Shown one piece after another: positions 7,868 to 16,352 of a stretch of DNA of 64,000 nucleotides (the first letter of the stretch is position 1; the number at the start of each line of letters is the position of its first letter). The position numbers were made by a program, and so were the translations under genes. The notes beneath the pieces are model-generated. The model did no database searches and was not told the origin of the DNA. It saw nothing but the letters and a program-made list of their open reading frames with translations. The stretch covers positions 5,931 through 69,930 of the forward strand of contig CAZBXE010000011.1 of assembly GCA_964496125.1 (NCBI GenBank), read 5' to 3'. The stretch is from CAZBXE01 sp964496125 (GTDB lineage Bacteria; Chlamydiota; Chlamydiia; Chlamydiales; CAZBXE01).

Positions 7868-9154
7868 GTGACAGCAAAAACAACTACCCCATTCTCTTGG
7901 CTCAAAAAAGTAAGCCAGTCTCTTATCAAGATCGATTCCGCTCCTTTGTTTCAGCAAGTTTCCTCTTTATCGTTAAACTCTCTGTCTGCCATTCTCGCAA
8001 AAAGATTTGATATTGAAGGTCTTACAATCCAAATCACAGAACAAAAATGGAGAGAAGAGCAAGATCTTCTTACAGGCTTTGGAAGCGATCTTATTTCCTT
8101 ATGCCTTGTCCTTACCCCCTTAGAAGGTCCTCTCTATTTCATCCTCAACTCGTCTGATTTAGAAGAAATGTTAGGCTGGGTTGCCAAATCGCATGATGAA
8201 AATGCCCTTTTTCATCTGCCGCAAGAGTATAAAGACGCTTTCATCCGCTTTGTAACTCTGGAAATCCTTGAAAGCAACAAACAACTTTTTGAAGGTTTAA
8301 GCCCCCAGATCTTGGAAGGAGAAAAGAAACCTGAAGGGCCCGCTTTTGCTCTCGATCTCACCATATCCCATGGCTCCAAAAATGTTTTTGCAAGAATTCT
8401 CGTCTCTTCCGACTTGCAAAGATCTTGGAAAGAAAAGTGCGCTCATCAAGGAGCCTTCTCACCTTACTGGCAAGAAAAAGCAGAAACTATTCCGATCACT
8501 CTCCATCTAGAAATTGGTAAAACACGCCTTTCTGCAAAAGAGTGGAAAAAAGTGAAAGAGGGGGATTTCATTCTCCTTGATACATGCACAATTTCTCCCG
8601 AAGCTATAGAAAATAGTCAAGTTCTCTTGACGGTGGAAAGCAGGCCCCTTCTCATCGGAGCCATTGAAAAATCGCAGGTACGAATCACGGAAAAACCTTT
8701 ACTCCACGAGGTAGAAGAAGATATGGACAGAGAAGAAGAAGAGGTCGAAGATTTCGATGAAGAGTTTGAAGAAGAGGACATTGCACCCGAAGTGGAGACG
8801 GAATCAGCCTCTACAGAACCAGCACAATCAGAGCCTCCGGTAGAAGCCGACCCTCCAGCCGCTACACTACCTCCTCTGCCAAAAGCTCCCAACGACACTG
8901 CTACACAGGTCGCTCCCAAGACAAAAAAACCATTTTCTGTAGAAGATCTCTCCCTTCCCCTGAGCATAGAAGTGGGTAGAGTACACATGTCCGTCAAGCA
9001 GCTTATGGAGTTACAACCAGGAAATTTAGTCAACCTAGAAGTCCATCCCGAACAAGGGGTTGATCTTGTGGTCAATGGTAAACTTATTGGAAAAGGGGAA
9101 CTCCTCCGCTTAGGAGAGACCCTGGGCGTCCGGGTGATCGACCTCTTTACATAA
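7868..9154 (+). CDS. cdsQ: T3SS C-ring/sorting-platform protein CdsQ (SctQ)
   Basis: 428-residue cytoplasmic sorting-platform component that gathers chaperone-substrate complexes below the export gate. The C terminus (about 355-428, LSLPLSIEVGRVHMSVKQL through GVRVIDLF) is a clear SpoA/FliN-type domain, and a second, more diverged SpoA-like stretch lies at about 205-275. Between them is a strongly acidic then proline-rich linker (about 280-345), longer than usual. The start is GTG with AAAGG just upstream. It ends 25 bp before the kinase start. Confidence 0.92.
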   Translation: MTAKTTTPFSWLKKVSQSLIKIDSAPLFQQVSSLSLNSLSAILAKRFDIEGLTIQITEQKWREEQDLLTGFGSDLISLCLVLTPLEGPLYFILNSSDLEEMLGWVAKSHDENALFHLPQEYKDAFIRFVTLEILESNKQLFEGLSPQILEGEKKPEGPAFALDLTISHGSKNVFARILVSSDLQRSWKEKCAHQGAFSPYWQEKAETIPITLHLEIGKTRLSAKEWKKVKEGDFILLDTCTISPEAIENSQVLLTVESRPLLIGAIEKSQVRITEKPLLHEVEEDMDREEEEVEDFDEEFEEEDIAPEVETESASTEPAQSEPPVEADPPAATLPPLPKAPNDTATQVAPKTKKPFSVEDLSLPLSIEVGRVHMSVKQLMELQPGNLVNLEVHPEQGVDLVVNGKLIGKGELLRLGETLGVRVIDLFT

Positions 9155-9179
9155 GTTTTTGCAAAACTTAGGCGGGCAA

Positions 9180-10772
9180 ATGACAGAAGAGGAATTCCAC
9201 AAAAGGGAAACAATGAACGGCCTACCTGCGAGGCCGGAAAAACTCACCCCCGAGCAGCTGCCTGCCAAAATTGGACCCTATCCGATTGAAAGCCTTCTGG
9301 AAAAAGGAGGAATGAGTCTTCTTTATCTTGCATGCCATCCAGAAACCAAAGAGCCAATTACAGTAAAAGTCCTCTCCCCCAGGTACTCCCAAGAAACTGA
9401 AGTTGTAAAACGGTTTTTGAAGGAAGCAGAGATCATCGCCTTGGCCGACCACCCTAACATCGTCAAACTATATGGACAAGGAACTTGGGAAGGCGGGCTC
9501 TACATAGCCATGGAATTTGTCCAGGGAGTTTCCTTAAAAAAGGTCATACAACATAGACCCATGTCTTTAAAAAGGGCGCTAGAGCTAGTTCTTGAAATTT
9601 CCTATGCCCTCTGTCACCTCCACACGCACGGCGTAATCCATCGGGATCTAAAACCAGAAAATGTTCTGCTTACAGAAACCGGCCAAGTTAAAGTCATTGA
9701 TTTTGGAATCGCGCAGCTCTTATCGGAAGCAGCTGAGCTTGCGCCCGAAAAGCGCCCTCGCGTCATTGGTACGCCATTTTATATGAGCCCTGAACAAAGG
9801 GATCACCCTGACTCTGTATCTTTCCCCTCCGATATCTACTCCCTTGGAATCATTGCGTACGAACTGATTTTAGGAAGACTCTCGCAGGGGCATCTACACC
9901 TCTCTCTCATCCCCAAAGGACTGCAAAAAATCTTATCTAAAGCGCTACAAGAAAATGTCGACGCTAGGTACCAAGATATTGTAGAGTTCATTTCCGACAT
10001 TACTAGCTACCTCGGATCCCCTCTCCTTACTAAAGAAAGGAAGGGTGGAAATTTTCTAGGTGAAATCACCGAAACCCTAGAAGCTGCCGTTTTATCTTTT
10101 TTTCCAAAAATCCCTCCTGAGCTGCCTTATCTAGAGATAGGAATTACCCATCATAAAGGTCTTTTAGAATCATGTATCTACTGTGACTTTCTCGGACTAG
10201 GAGCTGGTTCCTACTGCCTGATTCTTGCAGAACCCTTCGAGAAAGGAGTTCTCAGTGTAATGCACCTCTCAACCTTACGTGGCATGGTGCACGCCCTTTA
10301 CAAAAAAGCAAGAGGACCAAAGGAGCTTGCCTTAGAACTCTCTAACTTGCTACACCAAAGCCCTTTTTATCAAAAATTTTCTTTTCAATGCCTCTATCTC
10401 AAACCACAAGAAAATCAATACTTCTCTCTCTCCTGCGGCAGTGACGCGCTCTTTTACTATCCGGAAGGGGGTCAAGAAGCTAGCCTCCACTCAGAAAGCA
10501 ACCCTTTTCTTGGGGAAAAAGAGACTATCCTAAGTGAGGCAAAAGTACTCACATGGAAGACGGGAGATCTCCTTCTTCTTACGATGCAAGACCCCACAAA
10601 GAATAAAGAAAGAGCCCTCCTTGTGAACAAGGAGATCAAAACAATGCTCTCCACAACAAGACATTTGCCAGCGCAAAAGCAAGCTGAAATTCTCTTTCGC
10701 AGGGTTCGGACTGCCTTCCCCAGTGATATTGAAGACCACTCTCTTACGATTGTATGCCTAAAACGCCTTTGA
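9180..10772 (+). CDS. pkn5: Serine/threonine protein kinase Pkn5-like with PPM-like C-terminal region
   Basis: Start chosen at ATG 9180, preceded by AGGCGGG, rather than the in-frame TTG at 9159. Residues ~32-275 form a Hanks-type kinase: a weak glycine loop (EKGGMSLLYLA, lacking the first and third usual glycines), Lys63 in TVKVL, the catalytic loop HRDLKPEN (154-161), DFG (174-176) and an activation-segment end GTPFYMSPEQ (197-206). The catalytic residues are intact, so activity is plausible. The C-terminal ~240 residues resemble a degenerate SpoIIE/PPM phosphatase fold (LTWKTGDLLLLTMQD near residue 460, SLTIVCLKRL at the end) but lack obvious metal-binding aspartates. In Chlamydia Pkn5 is itself a T3SS substrate encoded between cdsQ and cdsC, the same slot as here. 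Possible partners are the two FHA domains of CdsD. An inverted-repeat element begins 2 bp after the stop. Confidence 0.93.
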   Translation: MTEEEFHKRETMNGLPARPEKLTPEQLPAKIGPYPIESLLEKGGMSLLYLACHPETKEPITVKVLSPRYSQETEVVKRFLKEAEIIALADHPNIVKLYGQGTWEGGLYIAMEFVQGVSLKKVIQHRPMSLKRALELVLEISYALCHLHTHGVIHRDLKPENVLLTETGQVKVIDFGIAQLLSEAAELAPEKRPRVIGTPFYMSPEQRDHPDSVSFPSDIYSLGIIAYELILGRLSQGHLHLSLIPKGLQKILSKALQENVDARYQDIVEFISDITSYLGSPLLTKERKGGNFLGEITETLEAAVLSFFPKIPPELPYLEIGITHHKGLLESCIYCDFLGLGAGSYCLILAEPFEKGVLSVMHLSTLRGMVHALYKKARGPKELALELSNLLHQSPFYQKFSFQCLYLKPQENQYFSLSCGSDALFYYPEGGQEASLHSESNPFLGEKETILSEAKVLTWKTGDLLLLTMQDPTKNKERALLVNKEIKTMLSTTRHLPAQKQAEILFRRVRTAFPSDIEDHSLTIVCLKRL

Positions 10773-10774
10773 TC

Positions 10775-10946
10775 TATACACAAATGAATTGGAAAGTTGG
10801 TAATATGCCAAGGAGGCGCCCTCAATTTTTGCAAGCGGTAGAGGCGTCGAAGCAGCTCTGGTTAAAACCAGAGCGATGCAGACGGGCAAAAATTGAGGGA
10901 TTGTCCGACGCAGGCAGAAACAAACTTTCCAATTCATTTGTATATA
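10775..10946. repeat. MITE-like inverted-repeat element, full copy
   Basis: About 172 bp bounded by ~24 bp terminal inverted repeats: TATACACAAATGAATTGGAA on the left and its near-perfect reverse complement on the right (10922-10946). A second nested pair, CCCTCAATTTTTGC / GCAAAAATTGAGGG, and a central GCTCTGGTT-AA-AACCAGAGC hairpin make almost the whole element palindromic. A related copy in opposite orientation lies at 14816-14907. There is no coding capacity that I would trust. It separates pkn5 from cdsC, which are usually adjacent. Confidence 0.8.
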
Positions 10947-11136
10947 TATACACCAAAGGAACAGGAAATCACTTCGTGCAAAGGCGCTGACAAGAGCATG
11001 AAAACCAATTCTTTATTCTCGATGTAGGCAAAAAAACATGTTTCAAAAAGAGAAGAGACATACCAAATAACTTTTCTCTGGAAATTTAATAGAATCTTTA
11101 GTAAAACTTAGTCTTATACTTAAGTGTTTTTTTTTC

Positions 11137-13842
11137 ATGACGTTACGGAATTCGGCACATCAGACTCTTATCTTGCTTACCGCGCTTTTTCTCGTGATTG
11201 CATACGCACATGGAAAGGCAGAATTAGACCCCAGTCATCTTACCGATTCCCTCCTTACAAACGAATCTGCTTATCCTAAAGACACAACGTCGGGGACCTA
11301 TCCGAAAAACTTCGATAACCCACTTCTGGAAGGGGATGCAGACAGCGTGGGAAGCACATCCAACGCCAAAAGAAAAAAGGGATCGCTTGCTCCTGCTGCT
11401 TCAAACTCGAGTAAAATAGGGCCAAGAATAACCACAACCGAACCTTCAGAAAGTGAAGCAAACCTACACGAAAATGCCACAAAAGAACCCCCGCTGCGAG
11501 GACCATCGGCAAGAGAAGCTTCTACTAAAGCTTCTGCCGTAAGATCTGAAGATAAAAGAAAATTCCAAGAGGCTTTTCCCGAGTTCACCCCTCTCCAAAA
11601 AGAAAAAGAAACAGAAAAAAAACCAAAAGAAACACCACTCAAAGGAAAAATTTCTTCTTCCATCATCGAAGTCAAGCATGAAGAAAAACCCCATCTCCTC
11701 TCCGACACCGATACGCTGCTCATCAACTTTCGCAACATCAACATCGTCGAGCTCATCAACTTCATCAGCCGCCAGTCAGGAAAAAATTTCGTTTTCGATG
11801 AGGATGAACTCAATTTCAAAGTCACAATCATCTCCGAAGAGCCCACGACAATCCGCGATGTACTGACTACTCTTATGCAAGTACTCCAAATCCGTGGTCT
11901 TTCCATGATCGAAGAGGATAACAATATCATCATCCACGCAAACCCTAACGTCCACAGCCCTGCTAAGGTGATTACAGATCAGACCAAAGACTTAAACCGC
12001 GATGATGCGCAGATCATAACAAGGGTATTCCAACTCAGCTCCATCATGGATCCAGTGAAATTAGCAGACGTCATCCGCCCCCTTGTTTCCCCTCAGGCTA
12101 TTGTAGAACCAATTGAGAAATCAAATCACTTAATTGTCACTGACCTCAATGCCAATATTAAAAAGATCACCAAGATTATCAAAGCGATTGACTCTCCCCA
12201 AAACAATTTTACGATCGCACAATACACCGCAAAACAAGCGCTCATTGGCAACCTCGTTGTCTTAGCCGAAAAAATCTTAGCGCCCATCGCGCAAGACAAA
12301 ACCCTCCTTTTAGTGCCAAAAGTCAGCTCGAACAAAGCGTTTATTGTCTCCAATCCAGCTCTTGTCGAGCAAGCTCTCACAGTCTTAAAAGAGCTCGATG
12401 TTGCCGATTCAAAAGAAGAGATTACCTCCCTTGGCAACTTAAGAAAAAAACTGGAAGAAGCAGAGAGAGCCCGCAATCTTGAAGAAGTGTATGTGAGAGA
12501 TCCAAAAACGGGAAAACTTGTCAAAAAACTACGTAAAAGATCAGACGCCCCGGAAGATGAAAAAACATCTGCTGACAAGATGCAATTCTTCCTCCACAGG
12601 CTCCAATACCGAACTGGTAAAGAGATTGCAGATGCACTCCAGAAAGTTGCTGAAACCATGCAAACAACAGAAGGAGCGAGCAACGATCTTGCCAATGCGA
12701 TCAACACCGTCCAGTGGATTGAGACAACCAATACCCTCATTTTTAGTGGGACAGTTTCTGCCCTTCGGAAGATCCAGCAGCTGATTAAAGAAATTGACTC
12801 TCCCGTTAAGCAAGTCTTTATTGAAGTGCTCATGCTCGATACCACCATTACAGACGCCTTGAGTTACGGCGTTGAGTGGGGTTCCCGCTTTGACCAAACC
12901 CATGCTGCTGGAGAGCAAGTTTTTGTCTCTGCAAACAACAGAGAAGACCCTGTAAATTCCTTATCGACAGCCACTGTTACCCCCAGGAATAACTTTGCAA
13001 AAGGTTTTGAACTAGGCGTTATTGGACGCACGATCATTAAAGGCACGACACAATTTGCAAACCTTGCAGCTATTGTAAAAGCCTCTCATGAAGATAAAGT
13101 AAGCCGAGTACTTCACAATCCAAAGATCATTGTAGAAGACAATAAGATGGCAACCTTTTTTGCGGGGGAAAATACAGCCTTTAGAACAAACGCTATCACA
13201 AACCAAGTCGGAAACTTTGTCACCTCAAACTATGAATTTAGAGACATTGGTACCACGCTGAAAGTAACCCCTCACATAAGTAACAACAACTTGATCACCC
13301 TCGATATCGACCAAGAATTCTCCCAAACAGCTACAATCCAGCAAGGGGGCGTATCAGGAACAGTTACAAACGCAGCCAACGGAAGCCTTGCGGACGCAGG
13401 GCCTACTACTGTAAAATCCACAGCCAAAACCACAATCCACGTGCCTAATAACTACTTTGTTGTCCTGAGTGGATACGTGCGTGACGAGCTAGATGAAGAC
13501 CGCAACCAAATCCCTTGCCTTGGTGGCATCCCCGTTGCAGGTGCGGCATTTAGCCAAAAGACAAGGCAAAAAAGCTCCCGCGTTGTGCTCATGTTCATCC
13601 GTCCTCATATCGTAGAAACAGAAGAGGAAATCGACTACACAACAAAGAGACAGCAAGACATCTATAATGACTTCACCGATAATGGAGACCGCTGGCATCT
13701 CGAGGTTGAAGAAGCTCTTGACTGGATGAACATTGATAAAAATATCCATAAACCTAAGACATATCACGGCTCGCCAAGACAGAGCCCTTGCGATAAAGGC
13801 GCCTGTCCAGGCCCCTGCGACACGAAAGAACGTACCTGGTAA
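11137..13842 (+). CDS. cdsC: T3SS outer-membrane secretin CdsC (SctC)
   Basis: 901-residue outer-membrane ring of the injectisome. Residues 1-27 form a signal peptide (hydrophobic LILLTALFLVIAYAHG). A long charged, low-complexity region (30-195) precedes the N-domains (about 200-475; INIVELINFISRQSGKNFVF begins the first), then a Lys/Glu-rich insert, then the secretin domain (about 535-835) with the signatures VEDNKMATFFAGE and VPNNYFVVLSGYV. The terminal tail is Cys-rich (CDKGACPGPCDTKE), unusual and fitting the disulphide-rich chlamydial envelope. No Shine-Dalgarno sequence is visible before the ATG (a T-run precedes it); a TATACT box sits at 11115-11120. Confidence 0.95.
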   Translation: MTLRNSAHQTLILLTALFLVIAYAHGKAELDPSHLTDSLLTNESAYPKDTTSGTYPKNFDNPLLEGDADSVGSTSNAKRKKGSLAPAASNSSKIGPRITTTEPSESEANLHENATKEPPLRGPSAREASTKASAVRSEDKRKFQEAFPEFTPLQKEKETEKKPKETPLKGKISSSIIEVKHEEKPHLLSDTDTLLINFRNINIVELINFISRQSGKNFVFDEDELNFKVTIISEEPTTIRDVLTTLMQVLQIRGLSMIEEDNNIIIHANPNVHSPAKVITDQTKDLNRDDAQIITRVFQLSSIMDPVKLADVIRPLVSPQAIVEPIEKSNHLIVTDLNANIKKITKIIKAIDSPQNNFTIAQYTAKQALIGNLVVLAEKILAPIAQDKTLLLVPKVSSNKAFIVSNPALVEQALTVLKELDVADSKEEITSLGNLRKKLEEAERARNLEEVYVRDPKTGKLVKKLRKRSDAPEDEKTSADKMQFFLHRLQYRTGKEIADALQKVAETMQTTEGASNDLANAINTVQWIETTNTLIFSGTVSALRKIQQLIKEIDSPVKQVFIEVLMLDTTITDALSYGVEWGSRFDQTHAAGEQVFVSANNREDPVNSLSTATVTPRNNFAKGFELGVIGRTIIKGTTQFANLAAIVKASHEDKVSRVLHNPKIIVEDNKMATFFAGENTAFRTNAITNQVGNFVTSNYEFRDIGTTLKVTPHISNNNLITLDIDQEFSQTATIQQGGVSGTVTNAANGSLADAGPTTVKSTAKTTIHVPNNYFVVLSGYVRDELDEDRNQIPCLGGIPVAGAAFSQKTRQKSSRVVLMFIRPHIVETEEEIDYTTKRQQDIYNDFTDNGDRWHLEVEEALDWMNIDKNIHKPKTYHGSPRQSPCDKGACPGPCDTKERTW

Positions 13843-13851
13843 AAGGATGCT

Positions 13852-14802
13852 TTGATTATACCAAATGTGTGGATGAGGCGACTTTCTCTCTTTGCCCTAG
13901 CCGCTTTTGTGCTGACAGGGTGTCATCCCAAGACAGATGTTCTAGAACCGTGCATCTACTACTCCATTCCCGAAAGCTATCTTGAAAGGCTCCCTTCTGC
14001 CTTCCCACCCCTCTCCTTAGAGGAACGAGAGCAAGCATTTGGGCAAGAAATTCTTTGCGGAGATTCTTTTGCAAGAGAAAAAGATCTTTATCGTGCTATT
14101 ACTGCGTATAAACGGGCTCTTGTCTTCCTGCCCGAGTGCCGAGTGGAAAGAAGAGATGAGACTGTCTACAAGATCATCTTAGCCTACTATATAGGGGGCA
14201 AATATCAGTCTGCTATCGAAACGTTTGAAGCAAGTCCTCTTGTGAACATGAAGAGTAGTTTCCCCGCCTTTACCAATCTTTTGCTCATCTTGTACGAGTC
14301 GTATCATTCTTTAGGGTACTGTGACCGGGCAGATAAAGCGTTTTCCTTTATTGAAAAATACTCCCCCGATACTGCTGAAGATTTGCGAGTAGGAGCGCTG
14401 ATCCAAGAAGGAAATAGTGCACACATCCCAGAAACCTACCCAAAAATGCAAAAGATCATGCAGTGCTACTGTGATCATGCGCTTTCCCCTAGAAAGGCCC
14501 AGATTTTCAATGCCCTGCTCCCTGGATCGGGGTATCTTTATGTCGGCCAGAAGCAATCCGCTCTTACTTCGTTTGTTATCAACGCTCTTTTCATCACTGC
14601 CGCCTATACCTTCTTTGAAAGGGACTACATTGCCGCAGGCGCCATCACTACAAGCTTAGAATTAGGATGGTACTTTGGAGGCATTAACGGGGCAGGTCTT
14701 GCAGCAAAAGAGTACAACGAAAGACTTTACAACTCACTTGGCAAGGAGGCGATGTTGCAAGGACGCCTCTTCCCTGCCTTGATGTTCACAACAGCCTTTT
14801 AA
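13852..14802 (+). CDS. Predicted lipoprotein with TPR-like helices and two C-terminal membrane segments
   Basis: Starts at TTG 13852 (AAAGGA nearby) or ATG 13873; either way a lipoprotein signal peptide follows (RRLSLFALAAFVLTGC, lipobox LTGC). The middle is helical with repeat-like pairs (CRVERRDETVYKIILAYYI region). The C terminus carries the motif NALLPGSGYLYVGQKQSALT followed by two hydrophobic stretches. PGxGxxYxG segments of this kind occur in proteins associated with YidD-like factors, and a YidD-like gene lies 1.5 kb downstream (16353-16727), so a joint role in envelope protein insertion is possible. The function itself is not established. It begins 9 bp after cdsC and may be co-transcribed with it. 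Confidence 0.8.
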   Translation: MIIPNVWMRRLSLFALAAFVLTGCHPKTDVLEPCIYYSIPESYLERLPSAFPPLSLEEREQAFGQEILCGDSFAREKDLYRAITAYKRALVFLPECRVERRDETVYKIILAYYIGGKYQSAIETFEASPLVNMKSSFPAFTNLLLILYESYHSLGYCDRADKAFSFIEKYSPDTAEDLRVGALIQEGNSAHIPETYPKMQKIMQCYCDHALSPRKAQIFNALLPGSGYLYVGQKQSALTSFVINALFITAAYTFFERDYIAAGAITTSLELGWYFGGINGAGLAAKEYNERLYNSLGKEAMLQGRLFPALMFTTAF

Positions 14803-14815
14803 GTTCACTCAACAA

Positions 14816-14907
14816 TATACACAAATGAACTGGAAAGTTTGTTTCTGCCTGCGTCGGACAATCCTTCAATTTTGTATAGGACCAACTTTCCAATTCATTT
14901 GTGTATA
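14816..14907. repeat. MITE-like inverted-repeat element, internally deleted copy
   Basis: About 92 bp. The outer arms (ACAAATGAACTGGAAAGTTT at the left, AACTTTCCAATTCATTTGTG at the right) match those of the element at 10775-10946, and the adjoining TTTCTGCCTGCGTCGGACAAT matches that element read on the opposite strand. About 80 bp containing the nested stem and central hairpin are missing. It lies 13 bp after the lipoprotein stop. Confidence 0.8.
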
Positions 14908-14988
14908 CAAAATTTAAGATCGGGTTAAGATTTTTGCTTCTCTGCTTAAAATCTGATAAAATGATGGGCCTTTAAATAAGGTAAAGTC

Positions 14989-16329
14989 ATGACAGCTCAT
15001 AATTTAAAACTATTTTTAAACGCTGAAATGCCGCAAGGCAACATTCTCATCCGCGTTGGTGACCTCTGCCTCACGGGGTTTAGGTACTTAGGGCGTGGGA
15101 TTATCATCGTAAAAACAGACAAGGGAATCACCTGTCAAACATCCCATAAGTTGCCCGAAAACCCACTGCTTACTCTGGTCAAGCTCATTACCGCCCTCGT
15201 ATCGCTGCCTCTTGTTTCGGTAGGATGTATATTTAAAGCTATTGGTTATCTGGATAACGATGTCTATGACGCCCACATGCTTGCAAAAGAGCAACTCCTG
15301 GAACGTAAAGAAATCAATTTTAAAATCTCATCATCACAGAATGTCGAAAAAAATCTAAAGAAAAACCAAAAAATGGCAACAAGTAGTATGCCTGGCTGCA
15401 TGTCTCGTCTCTTCTCATTCGTGATCCAAAGATTCCCAGCCCTTACCCTCCACAAAATCGGAGAAAATGCCAAGATTCTTGACAGAGGGGTAAAAACAAA
15501 AAGCCTCAGAGTGGGAACAAGGACTGCCCATATCGCCTCGTTCCAGGGAAGACGTGACTCCATGCAAGATGCGCACCTGGCTACAAGTACCACGATTCTC
15601 TACGAAAATACACGCCACCCTGTCAGCATCTTTGGTGTATTTGATGGACATGGTGGAAAAGGTGCAGCCCAGTATCTTAAGAGTCATTTTGCAACCACGT
15701 TTGCACGCTCATTTTCCCACATTGCAAAAGATGCAGACCTGCTCCACTTTTCTTCAGAAGACAAAAGGCGCAACTGGATCATGACAAACGCACTCCAACA
15801 CACCTTTGCCAGTTTGCAAGAAGATTGGAAAAACATGTTCCGCATGGATCCTTCTGGCTCAACAGCTTCGGTAGCTCTCATCTTTGAGAACAAACTCTAT
15901 GTGGCTAACATCGGCGACTCAAAGGTTGTGCTAAGCGATAATGGACATACGCGCCCGATGACAGACGACCAGTCCCCGAAAGGAAGATATAAACGCAGAG
16001 TAGAAAAACGAGGAGGTACCATTGTTAACGGAAAACCACCCCGCGTGGAGGGGATGTTGGCTGTGGCTGGAGCCTTTGGTGATGTTTTTATCAGGGGCAT
16101 AGCGCTTAAAGTAGATGTTACTTCCTACGACCTTCGGAAGTTAGCAGAGGGGGGGAAAAACTTCCTTATCGTAGGCTCTGACGGCCTTTGGGATGTCACA
16201 ACCCCACGGAGAGCCGTAGACTACGTCTCCTCCATGCACGATCTTACAAGGTCTGGAGATCATCTGGTCCGCTATGCCTACAATGAAGGGAGCACAGATA
16301 ATATTTCGGCACTTTGCGTGACTTTGTAA
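14989..16329 (+). CDS. Eukaryote-type PP2C (PPM) protein phosphatase with hydrophobic N-terminal region
   Basis: 446 residues. The C-terminal ~265 residues are a metal-dependent Ser/Thr phosphatase of eukaryotic PP2C type: FGVFDGHGGKGAAQYL (about 206-221, metal-binding Asp and GHGG), SGSTA, ANIGDSKVVL, RVEKRGG, VGSDGLWDV and STDNISALCV. All metal-ligand motifs look intact, although the usual SRAFGD appears as AGAFGD. The N-terminal ~110 residues contain hydrophobic segments (around 24-38 and 56-80), which could anchor the protein or bind a chaperone. The eukaryotic style and T3SS neighbourhood suggest a secreted effector, or a counterpart to the Pkn5-like kinase; both are inference. Confidence 0.9.
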   Translation: MTAHNLKLFLNAEMPQGNILIRVGDLCLTGFRYLGRGIIIVKTDKGITCQTSHKLPENPLLTLVKLITALVSLPLVSVGCIFKAIGYLDNDVYDAHMLAKEQLLERKEINFKISSSQNVEKNLKKNQKMATSSMPGCMSRLFSFVIQRFPALTLHKIGENAKILDRGVKTKSLRVGTRTAHIASFQGRRDSMQDAHLATSTTILYENTRHPVSIFGVFDGHGGKGAAQYLKSHFATTFARSFSHIAKDADLLHFSSEDKRRNWIMTNALQHTFASLQEDWKNMFRMDPSGSTASVALIFENKLYVANIGDSKVVLSDNGHTRPMTDDQSPKGRYKRRVEKRGGTIVNGKPPRVEGMLAVAGAFGDVFIRGIALKVDVTSYDLRKLAEGGKNFLIVGSDGLWDVTTPRRAVDYVSSMHDLTRSGDHLVRYAYNEGSTDNISALCVTL

Positions 16330-16352
16330 GCAAGATTTGGTATAAGAGGTGT

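Noticed and set aside
9159..9179. TTG 9159 as the kinase start
   Set aside because: ATG 9180 has a good AGGCGGG ribosome binding site and the extra residues add nothing recognisable.
10754..10990. Small open frame across the first inverted-repeat element
   Set aside because: It overlaps the end of pkn5, runs through both arms of the palindrome and its translation has no protein-like pattern.
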